From Burkholderia sp. S171 (GTDB lineage: Bacteria > Pseudomonadota > Gammaproteobacteria > Burkholderiales > Burkholderiaceae): 64,000 nucleotides of DNA. The notes below the pieces were generated by a model that worked only from the letters and a program-made list of their open reading frames with translations, did no database searches and had not been told where the DNA came from. The DNA is taken from contig NZ_LMUF01000038.1 in assembly GCF_009766085.1 (NCBI RefSeq), forward strand, positions 214,845 through 278,844, in the 5' to 3' direction. Made by a program: the position numbers and the translations under genes. Shown here one piece after another: positions 47,093 to 56,136 of this stretch; within the stretch, counting starts at the first letter, position 1; every line of letters begins with the position of its first letter.

Positions 47093-47866
47093 ATTATTTT
47101 CTCAATGCCCGTTTGCGCCGCAGACCGCTGCTTATGGCCTCGTTGCCCACGCAAACCGCTGAGTTCTTCGCCGCTGAATTGAAAATTCGGCTATCCAGCA
47201 TGTCATTTTTCCCAATCGAAATTCGAATGGCCTACTACTGCCGTGGCTGCGGAAGGCCGAATCTTTCCGGCTTCCGCTTGTCTCTCTTAACTTTATCGAC
47301 GGCATCCGGGATACCTTGGCCCAAGGAGAGCAACGCAACAATTGAAACGTTCCTCATCGGTCAGGATTCCTCGATAGATATTTTTTCGGGCTACGCCAAT
47401 TCGAGTCGACCTTTGCCATTTTTGTTTCGCAGTTCCTGTCGGTGTTCAATCCTCTTCTGTCTTCGGTCAAAGTCTACTTACCCCTTCATTTTCGCGTTCC
47501 GAATTTCGGCTTATTTGACCGACAGCTAGATCCTCCGCCCTCAGATTTTTCCGCAATGCCTTGACGTTGACTCTATATGGCTTTCACCTGCAATGGGGCC
47601 CCCTACACATTCGAATGCGCAATTTTGAGTAAAAAGCCCCTTCGAGGCCACGGTGGTACGTCGATTGCATAGAACACTCCGCATCCCCTTTCTTAATCAC
47701 TGCAACCTTCGCCAGGGCAGCAAGCCTTGAGAATCGAGCGCCCAGCACTGGGTGCGCTGCGCGGTCTAACGCGGCGCCGCTCGACCCAATGATTCGCACC
47801 TCTGTTTTGCGCGTTTTTGGCATGCGTATGGCGAAATGTTTCATTCAACCTAGACTGGAGATATAA
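47093..47866. other. 774-nt intergenic region, relatively AT-rich
   Basis: No gene was recognised on either strand. Frames of 60-140 codons exist, but their compositions are atypical (Ser/Phe/Arg-rich) and they lack ribosome sites. It separates the divergent MFS and manganese catalase genes and probably contains the stress-responsive promoter of the latter. Confidence 0.5.
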
Positions 47867-48745
47867 ATGTTCGTACACAATAAGCGCCTGCAATACACCG
47901 TCCGCGTAGCGGCCCCTAACCCGGGCTTGGCGAACCTCCTCCTCGAGCAATTCGGTGGCCCCCAAGGCGAGCTAGCGGCCGCATGCCGGTACTTCACTCA
48001 AGCGGTTAGCGAAGATGATCCGGGTCGCAAAGACATGTTGTTTGATATCGCTACCGAAGAGTTGAGCCATCTGGAAATCATCGGCTGCATCGTTGCAATG
48101 CTGAACAAGGGCGCGAAGGGTCAGCTTGCCGAAGCCGTTGAGTCCGAGGCCGAGTTGTATCGGTCGCTCACTGGAGGAGGCAACGACTCGCACACGACGG
48201 CCCTGCTTTATGGCGGTGGACCTGCCTTGACTAATTCAGCCGGCGTGCCCTGGACCGCGGCTTATATCGACACGATTGGAGAACCCACGGCCGATCTGCG
48301 CTCCAACATTGCGGCGGAAGCTCGTGCAAAAATTGTCTACGAGCGCCTGATCAACGTCACTGACGATCCGGGCATTCAGGATGCGTTGGGCTTTTTGATG
48401 ACGCGCGAAATCGCCCATCAGAAGTCGTTCGAGAAAGCGCTGCATTCGATCCAGCCGAACTTCCCCCAGGGCAAGCTTCCGGGCATGCCCGAGTTCACGA
48501 GCGTCTACTTCAATATGTCGAAGGGCGATGACATCCGTGGCCCGTGGAACGAAGGCGGCGACTGGAAGTTCGTTGACGACCCGCAACCGGCTGTCGACGG
48601 CGGTGACGGGCTTGCAACGGTTGGCGTAACGGAGGCTGACGTCGACGTCCTTCAGGCAATGGCAACCCGTACGGCTTCAGACGCCAACGCTGATCCAACA
48701 ACCGGCGCGGATCTCGGCGCAGGTCAAGCGACTACAGCGAAATAA
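47867..48745 (+). CDS. Manganese catalase
   Basis: A 292-residue di-manganese catalase that dismutates hydrogen peroxide. The ferritin-like helical bundle carries the metal ligands in GGPQGELAAACRYF, ATEELSHLEI, AAEARAKIVYERL and REIAHQKSFEKAL. The Tyr/Asn-rich IRGPWNEGGDW segment near the C terminus is also conserved. GGAG lies 8 nt before the ATG. The last 35 residues are Ala/Asp/Thr-rich and variable in the family. It opens the stress cluster. Confidence 0.93.
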   Translation: MFVHNKRLQYTVRVAAPNPGLANLLLEQFGGPQGELAAACRYFTQAVSEDDPGRKDMLFDIATEELSHLEIIGCIVAMLNKGAKGQLAEAVESEAELYRSLTGGGNDSHTTALLYGGGPALTNSAGVPWTAAYIDTIGEPTADLRSNIAAEARAKIVYERLINVTDDPGIQDALGFLMTREIAHQKSFEKALHSIQPNFPQGKLPGMPEFTSVYFNMSKGDDIRGPWNEGGDWKFVDDPQPAVDGGDGLATVGVTEADVDVLQAMATRTASDANADPTTGADLGAGQATTAK

Positions 48746-48784
48746 GGTCGATTGGATAGCAGCGTCATGATATCTCGCTTAAAA

Positions 48785-48809
48785 GGATGGCCCGCTTCGC
48801 GGGCCGTCC
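48785..48809 (+). terminator. Strong hairpin after manganese catalase
   Basis: An 11-bp stem with one G-T pair (GGATGGCCCGC, loop TTC, GCGGGCCGTCC) lies 40 nt after the catalase stop. No T run follows on the plus strand, so termination may be partial; on the minus strand a short TTTT follows. Confidence 0.5.
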
Positions 48810-48940
48810 TACCGAGGTACGAAGCCTTCCAACGAGGTTGGACTTCCGCGCGTGACCATTGCTTACCAAAGACACTAGAGGCCGACTGTCGGTCTCGCAT
48901 ACGTGCACGCAACGCTTTTTAACTGAGCAGTCGACACACC

Positions 48941-49531
48941 ATGGATTTCGAATCGTTCGGAGCGTCCCCTCGCATTACCACGATGATCAAGCTCGATCAC
49001 ACCCACGTATTGGCAGCTTTTCATCGATATCGGACAGACGCGCCTCACTGGCGCAAGGCAGCAATCGTCAACACTATCTGTGCCGCCCTCGAGATCCATG
49101 CACAGCTGGAGGAGGAGGTCTTCTACCCCGCACTTCGCGCTGCCAACCCGACCGCGATCGCGCTCGATAAAAGCGTCCCAGAACATAATGCAATGCGTGA
49201 GAGCATTGCGAAGCTTCGTGAGATGAATCCAGACGCAACTGCATACGACGACACGCTCATGGAGTTGATGCGTGAAGTTCTTCATCACGTAGCTGATGAG
49301 GAAACGATCTTGCTGCCAATGGCCGAGGTAAGCCTGGCGCGCGACCTTCGGCGCTTGGGCGCCAGGATGAACACTCGCCGCGCCCACCTTGTTGCCAGCC
49401 GTCCGGCCGAACTCGCGATTAATAGCGCTGGAGCGTTTCCCGTTCTTACAGCGTCGCTGGTAGGCGCTGCGGCACTGGCGGTGTTGTCGGCTCTGCGCCC
49501 CCGAACGCGCGCACCGCGTGATCTCCAATGA
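48941..49531 (+). CDS. Hemerythrin HHE-domain protein
   Basis: A 196-residue protein whose residues about 13-130 form a hemerythrin-like four-helix bundle. Ligand motifs are KLDHTHVLAAFHRY, EIHAQLEEEVFYP, PEHNAM and HHVADEETILLP, suited to a di-iron centre. A C-terminal hydrophobic helix (FPVLTASLVGAAALAVLSAL) suggests membrane attachment. Likely roles are oxygen, NO or iron sensing or protection. It overlaps the following HAD gene by 4 nt (ATGA). Confidence 0.88.
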   Translation: MDFESFGASPRITTMIKLDHTHVLAAFHRYRTDAPHWRKAAIVNTICAALEIHAQLEEEVFYPALRAANPTAIALDKSVPEHNAMRESIAKLREMNPDATAYDDTLMELMREVLHHVADEETILLPMAEVSLARDLRRLGARMNTRRAHLVASRPAELAINSAGAFPVLTASLVGAAALAVLSALRPRTRAPRDLQ

Positions 49532-50199
49532 AGTCGGCTTTCATATTTGATCTCGACGGCACGCTCATCGATAGCGTCTACCAACACGTGATCGCGTGGA
49601 GCGAAGCGCTGGATAGCGAAGGGCTGAGCCTGCCCGTCTCCAGAATCCACCGCAAGATCGGCATGAGCAGTGAGCTTTTCACGAAGCAGCTTCTGCGAGA
49701 GGTCGGTGGTCATATCGATACGGATCGCGTCAAGCGAATCAAGAACAGGCAGGGAGAGGCGTTCGACCGGGTGAATGGCCAGATTCAGCCCCTTCCTGGG
49801 GCGCGTGAACTTCTTGCGGCATTGACCGAAGCCGACATACCGTGGGCCATCGCCACCAGCGGCAGTCCCGAGGCGACAGCCACCAACCTGGAAAAGCTGA
49901 ACCTAGACGCGTCGAAAACATTGGTGCTCACGGGTGACGAGGTCGAGCACGGCAAGCCCGAGCCGGATCTGTTTCTGAAAGCCGCCGAGCGTTTGGGCCT
50001 TCCGATCGAGCGCGCGTACATCGTTGGCGACAGCATATGGGACCTGCTCGGCGCTCGTCGATGCCATGCATTGGGAATAGGACTGACATCGGGTGGTGTC
50101 GGGGAAGCGGAACTCCGGGAAGCGGGTGCGATCCGCGTGTACAGAGATCCCGCCGACCTGCTGGACCATCTGGATGAGTTGGCGACGCATCCGGATTAA
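49528..50199 (+). CDS. HAD-superfamily phosphatase (phosphoglycolate-phosphatase-like)
   Basis: A 223-residue HAD hydrolase with motif I FDLDGTL (Asp8 nucleophile, Asp10), motif II ATSGSP, motif III Lys in GKPEPD and motif IV GDSIWDL. The helical cap between motifs I and II identifies subclass I, as in Gph/beta-phosphoglucomutase relatives. The physiological substrate cannot be told. It is translationally coupled to the hemerythrin gene and followed by a terminator. Confidence 0.88.
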   Translation: MKSAFIFDLDGTLIDSVYQHVIAWSEALDSEGLSLPVSRIHRKIGMSSELFTKQLLREVGGHIDTDRVKRIKNRQGEAFDRVNGQIQPLPGARELLAALTEADIPWAIATSGSPEATATNLEKLNLDASKTLVLTGDEVEHGKPEPDLFLKAAERLGLPIERAYIVGDSIWDLLGARRCHALGIGLTSGGVGEAELREAGAIRVYRDPADLLDHLDELATHPD

Positions 50200-50266
50200 C
50201 GGGGCAGCTAAAGCAGTTCGCAGAGAGCAAGGGTTTGGGCAACAGCGTACATATGGGGGGTGATTT

Positions 50267-50297
50267 GGGGCGTTTTTTTAGCGCCCCGCTTTTTTTG
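50267..50297 (+). terminator. Rho-independent terminator after the HAD gene
   Basis: GGGGCG pairs with CGCCCC around a T-rich loop and is followed by GC and seven T residues. It ends the hemerythrin-HAD transcript. Confidence 0.85.
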
Positions 50298-50360
50298 TTA
50301 AGAATCAGATCGGCCAGTGGACCGCGGCAGTGAATCACTGGCCTGTGTCTTGTGTCTCCG

Positions 50361-51530
50361 CTAGGGTTTGAGGACGACCTTGATGCAGCCGTCTACTTTG
50401 TCGCGGAATGTCTTGTACATACCCGGGCCGTCTTCCAGGGGGACCGTGTGCGTAATCACAAACGATGGATCGATCTGGCCCTCCTGGATTCGATGCAGTA
50501 AGTCGTCTGTCCATCGGTTCACATGCGTCTGGCCCATTTTCCATGTGAGCCCTTTGTTCATTGAGGCGCCAAACGGAATCTTGTCAATCAAGCCGCCATA
50601 GACACCCGGCACCGACAGGATGCCCGCAGGACGGCACACGTAAATCATTTCTCTCAGTACGTGCGGGCGGTCGCTTTCCAGCATGACGGCCTGTTTGACG
50701 CGGTCATACATGGCATCAACCGATCGAGTGGCATGTGATTCCATGCCCACCGCATCAATACATTTCTCCGGCCCCTTACCATTGGTCAATTCCTTCAACC
50801 GGTCAAGCACGCTTTCCTCATCAAAGTTAATCGTGATGGCGCCCCCCTCCTTTGCCATCGCCAGCCGCTCTGGCACCCGGTCGATTACCACAACCTGCTT
50901 CGCCCCAAGGAGCACGGCGCTGCGAATCGCCATCTGGCCAACAGGCCCCGCGCCCCATATCGCAACAGTGTCGTCAGGCTGAATATCGCAGTTGACCGCC
51001 GCCTGCCAGCCAGTCGGAAAAATGTCCCCTAAAAACAGGACCTGCTCGTCAGTCAGACCATCCGGGATTTTCACGTGGGTCGTGTCGGCCATTGGTACGC
51101 GAACGTATTCGGCTTGTCCGCCGGCATATCCGCCGGTCAAATGGGAATACCCAAAAAGCCCGGCAGTCGCGTGGCCGAAGACTTTGTCAGCCTTCTCCTT
51201 ATTGCGGTTGCTTCGCTCGCAGACGGAGAAGTTTCCGCGCTTGCACTGGTCGCAATCACCGCAAAATATCGTGAAGGGTATGACGACCCGGTCGCCTACA
51301 TGAAGCACTTTGTTATCCTTACCTACCTCGACTACTTCTCCCATGAATTCATGGCCCATGATGTCGCCACTTTCCATAGTCGGCATAAAGCCATCGAACA
51401 GATGCAGGTCGGAGCCACAAATCGCGCAGGTCGAAACCTTGATGATTGCGTCGCGCCCTTCCTCTATGGTGGGATCCGGAACCGTGTCGCACCGGATATC
51501 GTGCTTGCCATGCCAGCGAAGCGCTCTCAT
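50361..51530 (-). CDS. Zinc-dependent alcohol dehydrogenase (formaldehyde-dehydrogenase-like)
   Basis: A 389-residue medium-chain dehydrogenase. The catalytic zinc site is formed by STCAICGSDLH and GHEFMGEV, and the structural zinc site by CGDCDQCKRGNFSVC. The Rossmann motif is WGAGPVGQMA. The LGDIFPTGWQAA and GGLIDKIPFGASMNKG segments place it in the FDH-like group often found in stress and detoxification loci. It should oxidise an alcohol or aldehyde adduct with NAD; the substrate is unassigned. Its transcript converges on the HAD terminator. Confidence 0.9.
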   Translation of the reverse strand: MRALRWHGKHDIRCDTVPDPTIEEGRDAIIKVSTCAICGSDLHLFDGFMPTMESGDIMGHEFMGEVVEVGKDNKVLHVGDRVVIPFTIFCGDCDQCKRGNFSVCERSNRNKEKADKVFGHATAGLFGYSHLTGGYAGGQAEYVRVPMADTTHVKIPDGLTDEQVLFLGDIFPTGWQAAVNCDIQPDDTVAIWGAGPVGQMAIRSAVLLGAKQVVVIDRVPERLAMAKEGGAITINFDEESVLDRLKELTNGKGPEKCIDAVGMESHATRSVDAMYDRVKQAVMLESDRPHVLREMIYVCRPAGILSVPGVYGGLIDKIPFGASMNKGLTWKMGQTHVNRWTDDLLHRIQEGQIDPSFVITHTVPLEDGPGMYKTFRDKVDGCIKVVLKP

Positions 51531-51866
51531 TTGTAGCTCCTGAATAACGATGTGCCGAGGCTCGTGAGGAAAGGGCCCGAAGAATCGCTCGACATGATCT
51601 ATTCAGCAACCACTATTCCAACTACGTCGTAACCGAGTGTTTATCGACATATTCATCGCCATGATCGAACGCCGCTGTGATTTCCGACAATCGCGTTCCT
51701 GTCGATCGAAACACCGTATCGTTGAACCGGTCGAACCGATGTTTCAAGGCGTGTACGGCACGAATCAATCGGCAGGACTCAGGTCACTGAGTACGCACCG
51801 CTCCGAGGGTCGTCTACGCGTTCACGCCTCGTGACGTCACAGTCAAGACATGGCTTCCAGCCAAGG
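51531..51866. other. 336-nt intergenic region upstream of the Zn-ADH gene
   Basis: No gene was recognised. It holds an imperfect dyad (GAAACA at 51708 and TGTTTC ending 51745, with GAACCGGTCGAACC between) that could be a regulator site. It separates the ADH gene from the Hsp20 operon on the same strand. Confidence 0.45.
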
Positions 51867-52253
51867 TCACTGGATCGGCGGAACTGAACCCATCTTTTGA
51901 GAAAGCAGCCGTTCGTAGACGCCAAAGTGCAGGTCGACTTCCCTCTGCTCGACGGCATCAACCGTAATCGTGACCTGTTCGGGCAGCAAGCCCAGTACGG
52001 TAGCCATGGCTACTTCCAACTGAGCCACGCAACGCCGGTCATCGGGCATTGTGGTTCCCACGAAAACGTCATAGGCCTTGTCCTGGTCGCGATAGACCAC
52101 TTCAACAAGTCTTGCTCGAGCACTCATGTTGTTCTCGATGGCCAGACGTGCGACGTCGGCCACCGTATGGAGGGTCTCGGTGGGAAAGCCGCGAGTCGCA
52201 CGCAAGCGGACCCGGTGTTTGCCCAAGGTTTTCCAGTCGGTTTCAAATTCCAT
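51867..52253 (-). CDS. Hypothetical protein at the end of the Hsp20 operon
   Basis: A 128-residue soluble protein starting MEFETDWKTLGKHRVRLRAT, rich in alternating charged and hydrophobic residues, without signal or membrane segment. GGAG lies 8 nt upstream of the ATG. The pattern (VDAVEQREVDLHFGVYERLL) suggests an alpha/beta fold, but I recognise no family. It follows the Hsp20 pair on the same strand by 89 nt and probably shares their transcript. Confidence 0.65.
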   Translation of the reverse strand: MEFETDWKTLGKHRVRLRATRGFPTETLHTVADVARLAIENNMSARARLVEVVYRDQDKAYDVFVGTTMPDDRRCVAQLEVAMATVLGLLPEQVTITVDAVEQREVDLHFGVYERLLSQKMGSVPPIQ

Positions 52254-52342
52254 AGCAGGCTCCGGTTATCTGGTCTGTCGATGCGGCACCCGCAATCAGT
52301 GTCCACGATCGGTGTCCACCATTCGCGGGCGCCTCCAGGCAC

Positions 52343-52750
52343 TTAGTCAACGCTCACTTCAATCCGGCGCGGCCGTGCTTCTTCGCGGCGCGGAATGCTG
52401 AGCTTAAGCACGCCGTCGCTGAGATTCGCATCGATCTTCGATATATCGAAGTCAGCGCTTAACGAGAACGCCCGGGCAAAGCGCGGCTCACGAATCTCCG
52501 CGTGATGCAGGCGCAACCCGTCCGGCGTGTCGATCGACGCCTGGGCTTCAATGAACAGATTGCCATCCTGTACGTGGACGTTCAACCGGTCCCGCGATAC
52601 GCCCGGCAGGTCGGCCCACAACGTGATGCCATGCGCGTCCTCGTGAATATCGACGGCTGGAACAATCGCGGGACCCTTTTGCGCCTGGGTGTCTCCATTG
52701 CGCGCAACAGTGCCGGTATTGCGTTCGGCGAGCTGGGTCTGAGTGTGCAT
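52343..52750 (-). CDS. Small heat-shock protein, Hsp20/alpha-crystallin family (first)
   Basis: A 135-residue sHSP that holds unfolding proteins in a refoldable state. The alpha-crystallin domain spans about 28-130 (VPAVDIHEDAHGITLWADLP, FARAFSLSADFD, DGVLKLSIPRREEARPRRI). The C-terminal I-x-V type anchor is IEVSVD. The frame continues upstream, but ATG 52750 has GAGGAG 6 nt before it and gives a normal length. It follows the second sHSP gene by 31 nt. Confidence 0.9.
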   Translation of the reverse strand: MHTQTQLAERNTGTVARNGDTQAQKGPAIVPAVDIHEDAHGITLWADLPGVSRDRLNVHVQDGNLFIEAQASIDTPDGLRLHHAEIREPRFARAFSLSADFDISKIDANLSDGVLKLSIPRREEARPRRIEVSVD

Positions 52751-52781
52751 GATGCTCTCCTCGAATGATGTGAAATGTGGG

Positions 52782-53216
52782 TCATTGGATTGCGATAGTG
52801 CGCGGGCGCGACGTCTCGCGCTTGCCGATACTGATCGTGAGGCAACCGTTGGCGTAGCGCGCCTTGACGTTGTCCGGGTCGGCATCGCGCGGTAACTCGA
52901 TTGCGCGACGGAAGGCGCCGACAAAGCGTTCTTGCGCATAAGAACGTCCCTCCGATTCGGATTGCACACGCGTACGTTCGCCACTGATGGTCAGCAACCC
53001 CTTGTCGACGGTCAGCTCCAGTTTGGCCGGATCGATCCCTGGTGCAAACGCGACAATCTCCACGGACTCGTCCGTGCTCCCGAGGTTAATTTGCGGAAAG
53101 CTGCTTAGCCGCGACGCGCGGATGCTTGATGGCAGGCCGGTGAACAACGACGACATCTGGCGCTGAAAACGGTCGAACTCATCGAACAGGCTGTTATTGA
53201 AAAGAAGGTCACTCAT
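52782..53216 (-). CDS. Small heat-shock protein, Hsp20/alpha-crystallin family (second)
   Basis: A 144-residue sHSP. An N-terminal arm (MSDLLFNNSLFDEFDRFQRQ) precedes the alpha-crystallin domain (about 45-144: INLGSTDESVEIVAFAPGID, ERFVGAFRRAIELP, NGCLTISIGKRE), which ends in RTIAIQ. It differs clearly from its neighbour, so the two probably form mixed oligomers or act on different clients. ATG 53216 has GGGAG upstream. It is the first gene of the heat-shock operon. Confidence 0.9.
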   Translation of the reverse strand: MSDLLFNNSLFDEFDRFQRQMSSLFTGLPSSIRASRLSSFPQINLGSTDESVEIVAFAPGIDPAKLELTVDKGLLTISGERTRVQSESEGRSYAQERFVGAFRRAIELPRDADPDNVKARYANGCLTISIGKRETSRPRTIAIQ

Positions 53217-53518
53217 GGCTGCTATCTCCCATATTGCGGCAGGAGACGAACCGGCATACGCGCTCCAGTCCGCCTGCCCAAGCCTCGGACAAACCAATCG
53301 AAACACGCAGCGCGAACACCGCGACTGCTTACGGAATCGAAAATAGGAGATCGTGGAAAAATTTCAAGAGATTCGACCAAAAATTTTTAATCTTCGTATC
53401 CAGACAGCATCCACCATTCAGTTGGATCAACCGGTTCTCTGTCTGGTACGCAGTTTGCATTTCGACCCTAGCGCGAGGCGCAGACCTGTTCAACCTTCAA
53501 TTTACCAAGGAGTTACCC
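53217..53518. other. Divergent promoter region of the Hsp20 operon and DUF892 gene
   Basis: A 302-nt gap with an AT-rich core (about 53340-53400, with AAAAATTTTTAAT). No gene was recognised. Both flanking genes are stress genes, so shared control is plausible. Confidence 0.5.
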
Positions 53519-54013
53519 ATGGCCGCTAAGACAATGCAAGACCTGTTTATCCACGCTCTTTCCGATGTGTATAGCGCAGAGAAGCAACTGACAAAGGCGC
53601 TGCCCAAGCTGGCTCGTGCCTCGACGAATCCCGAGCTGGCCGCAGCCTTCAAGACCCACCTGGAGGAAACGCATGGTCAGATCGAGCGAATTGACCAAGT
53701 CGTCGAGGAGTGTGGCATCAAGCTCAAGCGTATCAAGTGTGTTGCGATGGAGGGACTGGTTGAGGAAGGACAGGAGCAGATCGAGGAAATCGAAGCGGGT
53801 CCGGTTCTCGACGCCGCCCTGATCGGCGCAGCGCAAAAGGTCGAGCACTATGAAATCGCGACCTATGGCACGCTTGCAGCGCTAGCGAAGCAGCTCGGAT
53901 ATAAGGAAGCCGTCAAACTGCTGCTCGAGACACTTCAAGAGGAAAAAGCCACGGACGAAAAGCTTTCGTTGCTGGCAGAAAGTAAAGTGGCGGAAGAAGC
54001 TGCAGCCAAGTGA
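53519..54013 (+). CDS. YciE/YciF-type ferroxidase-like protein (DUF892)
   Basis: A 164-residue ferritin-like four-helix protein. DUF892 hallmarks are MQDLFIHALSDVYSAEKQLT, ALPKLARASTNPEL, HLEETHGQIERIDQV and VEHYEIATYGTL, with the Glu/His residues suited to a di-iron site. AAGGAG lies 7 nt before ATG 53519, although the frame is open further upstream. Such proteins are induced by osmotic and general stress. A GC hairpin follows. Confidence 0.92.
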   Translation: MAAKTMQDLFIHALSDVYSAEKQLTKALPKLARASTNPELAAAFKTHLEETHGQIERIDQVVEECGIKLKRIKCVAMEGLVEEGQEQIEEIEAGPVLDAALIGAAQKVEHYEIATYGTLAALAKQLGYKEAVKLLLETLQEEKATDEKLSLLAESKVAEEAAAK

Positions 54014-54049
54014 TGGGCCGCCGAGGCGTTTTTACACCTTAAATAGTTA

Positions 54050-54072
54050 GGGGCGCTTGAACACGGCGCCCC
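54050..54072 (+). terminator. GC hairpin after the DUF892 gene
   Basis: GGGGCGC and GCGCCCC form a 7-bp stem with a 9-nt loop 37 nt after the stop. There is no T run, so it may work weakly or be a relic. It overlaps the start of the broken regulator gene. Confidence 0.45.
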
Positions 54073-54657
54073 GTCGAACTGTGCGTTGAGAACATTCTGA
54101 TCAGGCATCAGGGCTTGGGGACTTTCGTCTCCATGCATCAGCGCGACCGCCATTTTTTTCGGTTTTTTCGCATTGTCCGGCGAGATGGAGAGAAGGCGTA
54201 CCCCGTTGTCACGCTAATTGAATTCCGCAAAGCGCGCGCTTCGCGCGAAGCCGCAGCGGTGCTCGGCATCGAAGCCGGCGCACGCGTGTTTCAGTTTATC
54301 AACGGCCTTGCACTGCACGGTTCGACTGTTCTCGTCGAACACATCACGCTTCCGGAGGCCCACTTTCCGGGGCTGACCGAGGCGAAGTTGCGCAATCGCT
54401 CGAATACGCTCTACAACTTTTACCAAGACGTATTTGCAATCAACGTGGTTGAGACGGACGAGCGCGTAACCGTTGCGCGAGCGAACAAAATGGAAAGCGA
54501 TCAACTGTCCCTCGACCTCGGCACACCGCTACTGGAAATCCGGCGGATCGCCTACTCGTATCATCGTTGTGCGGTCGAGCTTCGCGTATCCCGTTTAAAT
54601 ACTGAAAATTACGAATACGTGGGCGCACGCCCAGGGCGCGAGGAGCAGGAAGGGTAA
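54061..54657 (+). pseudogene. GntR-family (UTRA) regulator lacking its DNA-binding domain
   Basis: About 198 codons. The frame begins just after a stop at 54058-54060 with the last strands of a winged helix (VENILIRHQGLGTFVSMHQR). It continues through a complete UTRA effector domain (VLGIEAGARVFQFINGLALH, VLVEHITLPEAHFP, ESDQLSLDLGTPLLEIRRIA). The first 50-60 residues of the GntR helix-turn-helix are missing. Only TTG or internal codons could start it, so it cannot bind DNA as a normal GntR protein. It may be inactive. Confidence 0.75.
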
Positions 54658-54743
54658 TGGCATTGGGTAACGCCCGCTTTTCCTCGCGAATAAAGCATTG
54701 GACGTTTAGATGCATCATTTGGGTCGGTCATGGGCTCCTCAGC

Positions 54744-56087
54744 TTATGCTCGCGTCAGCGCAGCACCGAGTTGCGTGTGCACGTCGCCGGCCTGAAAGGC
54801 GTCGCTGCGCAACACGTCGACCGAAAATGGAATATTGGTCTTTACGCCGACCACCTCGAAGTCCGCGAGCGCGTCGAGCATCCGCGCGATGGCCTGCTCC
54901 CGAGTCGCCTCATGCACGATGACTTTGGCGAGCATCGGGTCATAGAACGGTGTCACGCGGTTGCCTTCGGCGTAGCCCGTCTCAACACGCACGCCGCGCG
55001 CCGTGGGCGGCCTGAATACATTCAGTGGCCCTGGCGACGGGAAAAAACGTCGTGGATCCTCGGCATAGACACGCACTTCAATCGCGTGCCCTGAAGCCTC
55101 GATTGAAGCGGGTAATACTGCGTCGAGCCGCATGCCTGCTGCGAGACGGATCTGCGCCTGCACAAGGTCGATGCCAGTGATCGCCTCGGTCACCGCGTGT
55201 TCGACTTGCAAACGTGTATTCATCTCAAGGAAACTGAGCGAGCCATCCTGGCCATACAGCATCTCCGCCGTGCCGATCACGTCGTAGCCGAGTTCGCTGA
55301 GGATGCGCGCAATACGCGTACCGGTTTCTTCGATCAACGCTCGCGGCAGATGCGGCGCGGGCGATTCCTCGATGACCTTCTGATGACGGCGCTGGATCGA
55401 GCAGTCGCGCTCGAACAGATGTCTGACCTGGCCGTATTTGTCGGCCAGCAACTGAAATTCGATGTGGCGCGGGCGCTCGATCAGCCGCTCCACATACACG
55501 TCGGCGTTGCCGAAGCTGCGCTGCGACATCGACCGTGCGCGCTCCAGCGCATCGATCACCTGCGCTTCGTCGCGGGCCGGCAGCATGCCGATGCCGCCAC
55601 CGCCCGCGACTGGCTTGACGAGCACCGGAAAGCCGACGTTTCGAACTGCCGCGAGTTGCTGGTCAGGCGTGCCGGCCAGCACGCCGCTGCTTGGGTTCAG
55701 GGGCATGCCCAGGCTCGCCATCAACGCGCGCGCTTCGGTCTTGCGGCCCATTGCGCGCAACCAACGCGCGTCGGGCCCGATGAAGGTGACGCCGAGCGCG
55801 CTCACGGCGGTTGCGAAGTCAGGGTTCTCCGACAGGAAACCGTAGCCCGGATGCACGGCATCTGCACCGCTCTGGCGGATCGCCGCGCTCAGCGCGTCGA
55901 CGTTGAGATAGCTCGCTGCCGGCGCGGCCTCGCCAATGCAGATCGCCTCGTCGGCCTGCACGACATAGGGCAGATCGCGATCCGCCTCGGAATACACGAC
56001 AACCGAGGCGATCTTCATCTGCCGCAGCGCGCGCACGACACGCGCGGCGATCGCCCCCCTGTTGGCAATCAGGACCTTGTTGAACAT
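54744..56087 (-). CDS. Acyl-CoA carboxylase biotin carboxylase subunit
   Basis: A 447-residue ATP-grasp biotin carboxylase, starting MFNKVLIANRGAIAARVVRA. It carries HPGYGFLSENPDFA, the glycine loop KPVAGGGGIGM, ERDCSIQRRHQKVIEE and the catalytic EMNTRLQVEHAVTE. It charges biotin on the carrier protein encoded two genes upstream. The first motif has Ala where most members have Glu (NRGEIA), a small departure. The 13 codons before ATG 56087 are open but outside the family start. It is the last gene of the catabolic operon. Confidence 0.93.
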   Translation of the reverse strand: MFNKVLIANRGAIAARVVRALRQMKIASVVVYSEADRDLPYVVQADEAICIGEAAPAASYLNVDALSAAIRQSGADAVHPGYGFLSENPDFATAVSALGVTFIGPDARWLRAMGRKTEARALMASLGMPLNPSSGVLAGTPDQQLAAVRNVGFPVLVKPVAGGGGIGMLPARDEAQVIDALERARSMSQRSFGNADVYVERLIERPRHIEFQLLADKYGQVRHLFERDCSIQRRHQKVIEESPAPHLPRALIEETGTRIARILSELGYDVIGTAEMLYGQDGSLSFLEMNTRLQVEHAVTEAITGIDLVQAQIRLAAGMRLDAVLPASIEASGHAIEVRVYAEDPRRFFPSPGPLNVFRPPTARGVRVETGYAEGNRVTPFYDPMLAKVIVHEATREQAIARMLDALADFEVVGVKTNIPFSVDVLRSDAFQAGDVHTQLGAALTRA

Positions 56088-56136
56088 GGCTGTCTCATCG
56101 GCCAAGGACGAGCCGGCTTCGTACACGGGTCATCAT

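Noticed and set aside
47113..47529. 138-codon frame in the gap before manganese catalase
   Set aside because: Ser/Phe/Arg-rich composition, no ribosome site and no recognisable similarity.
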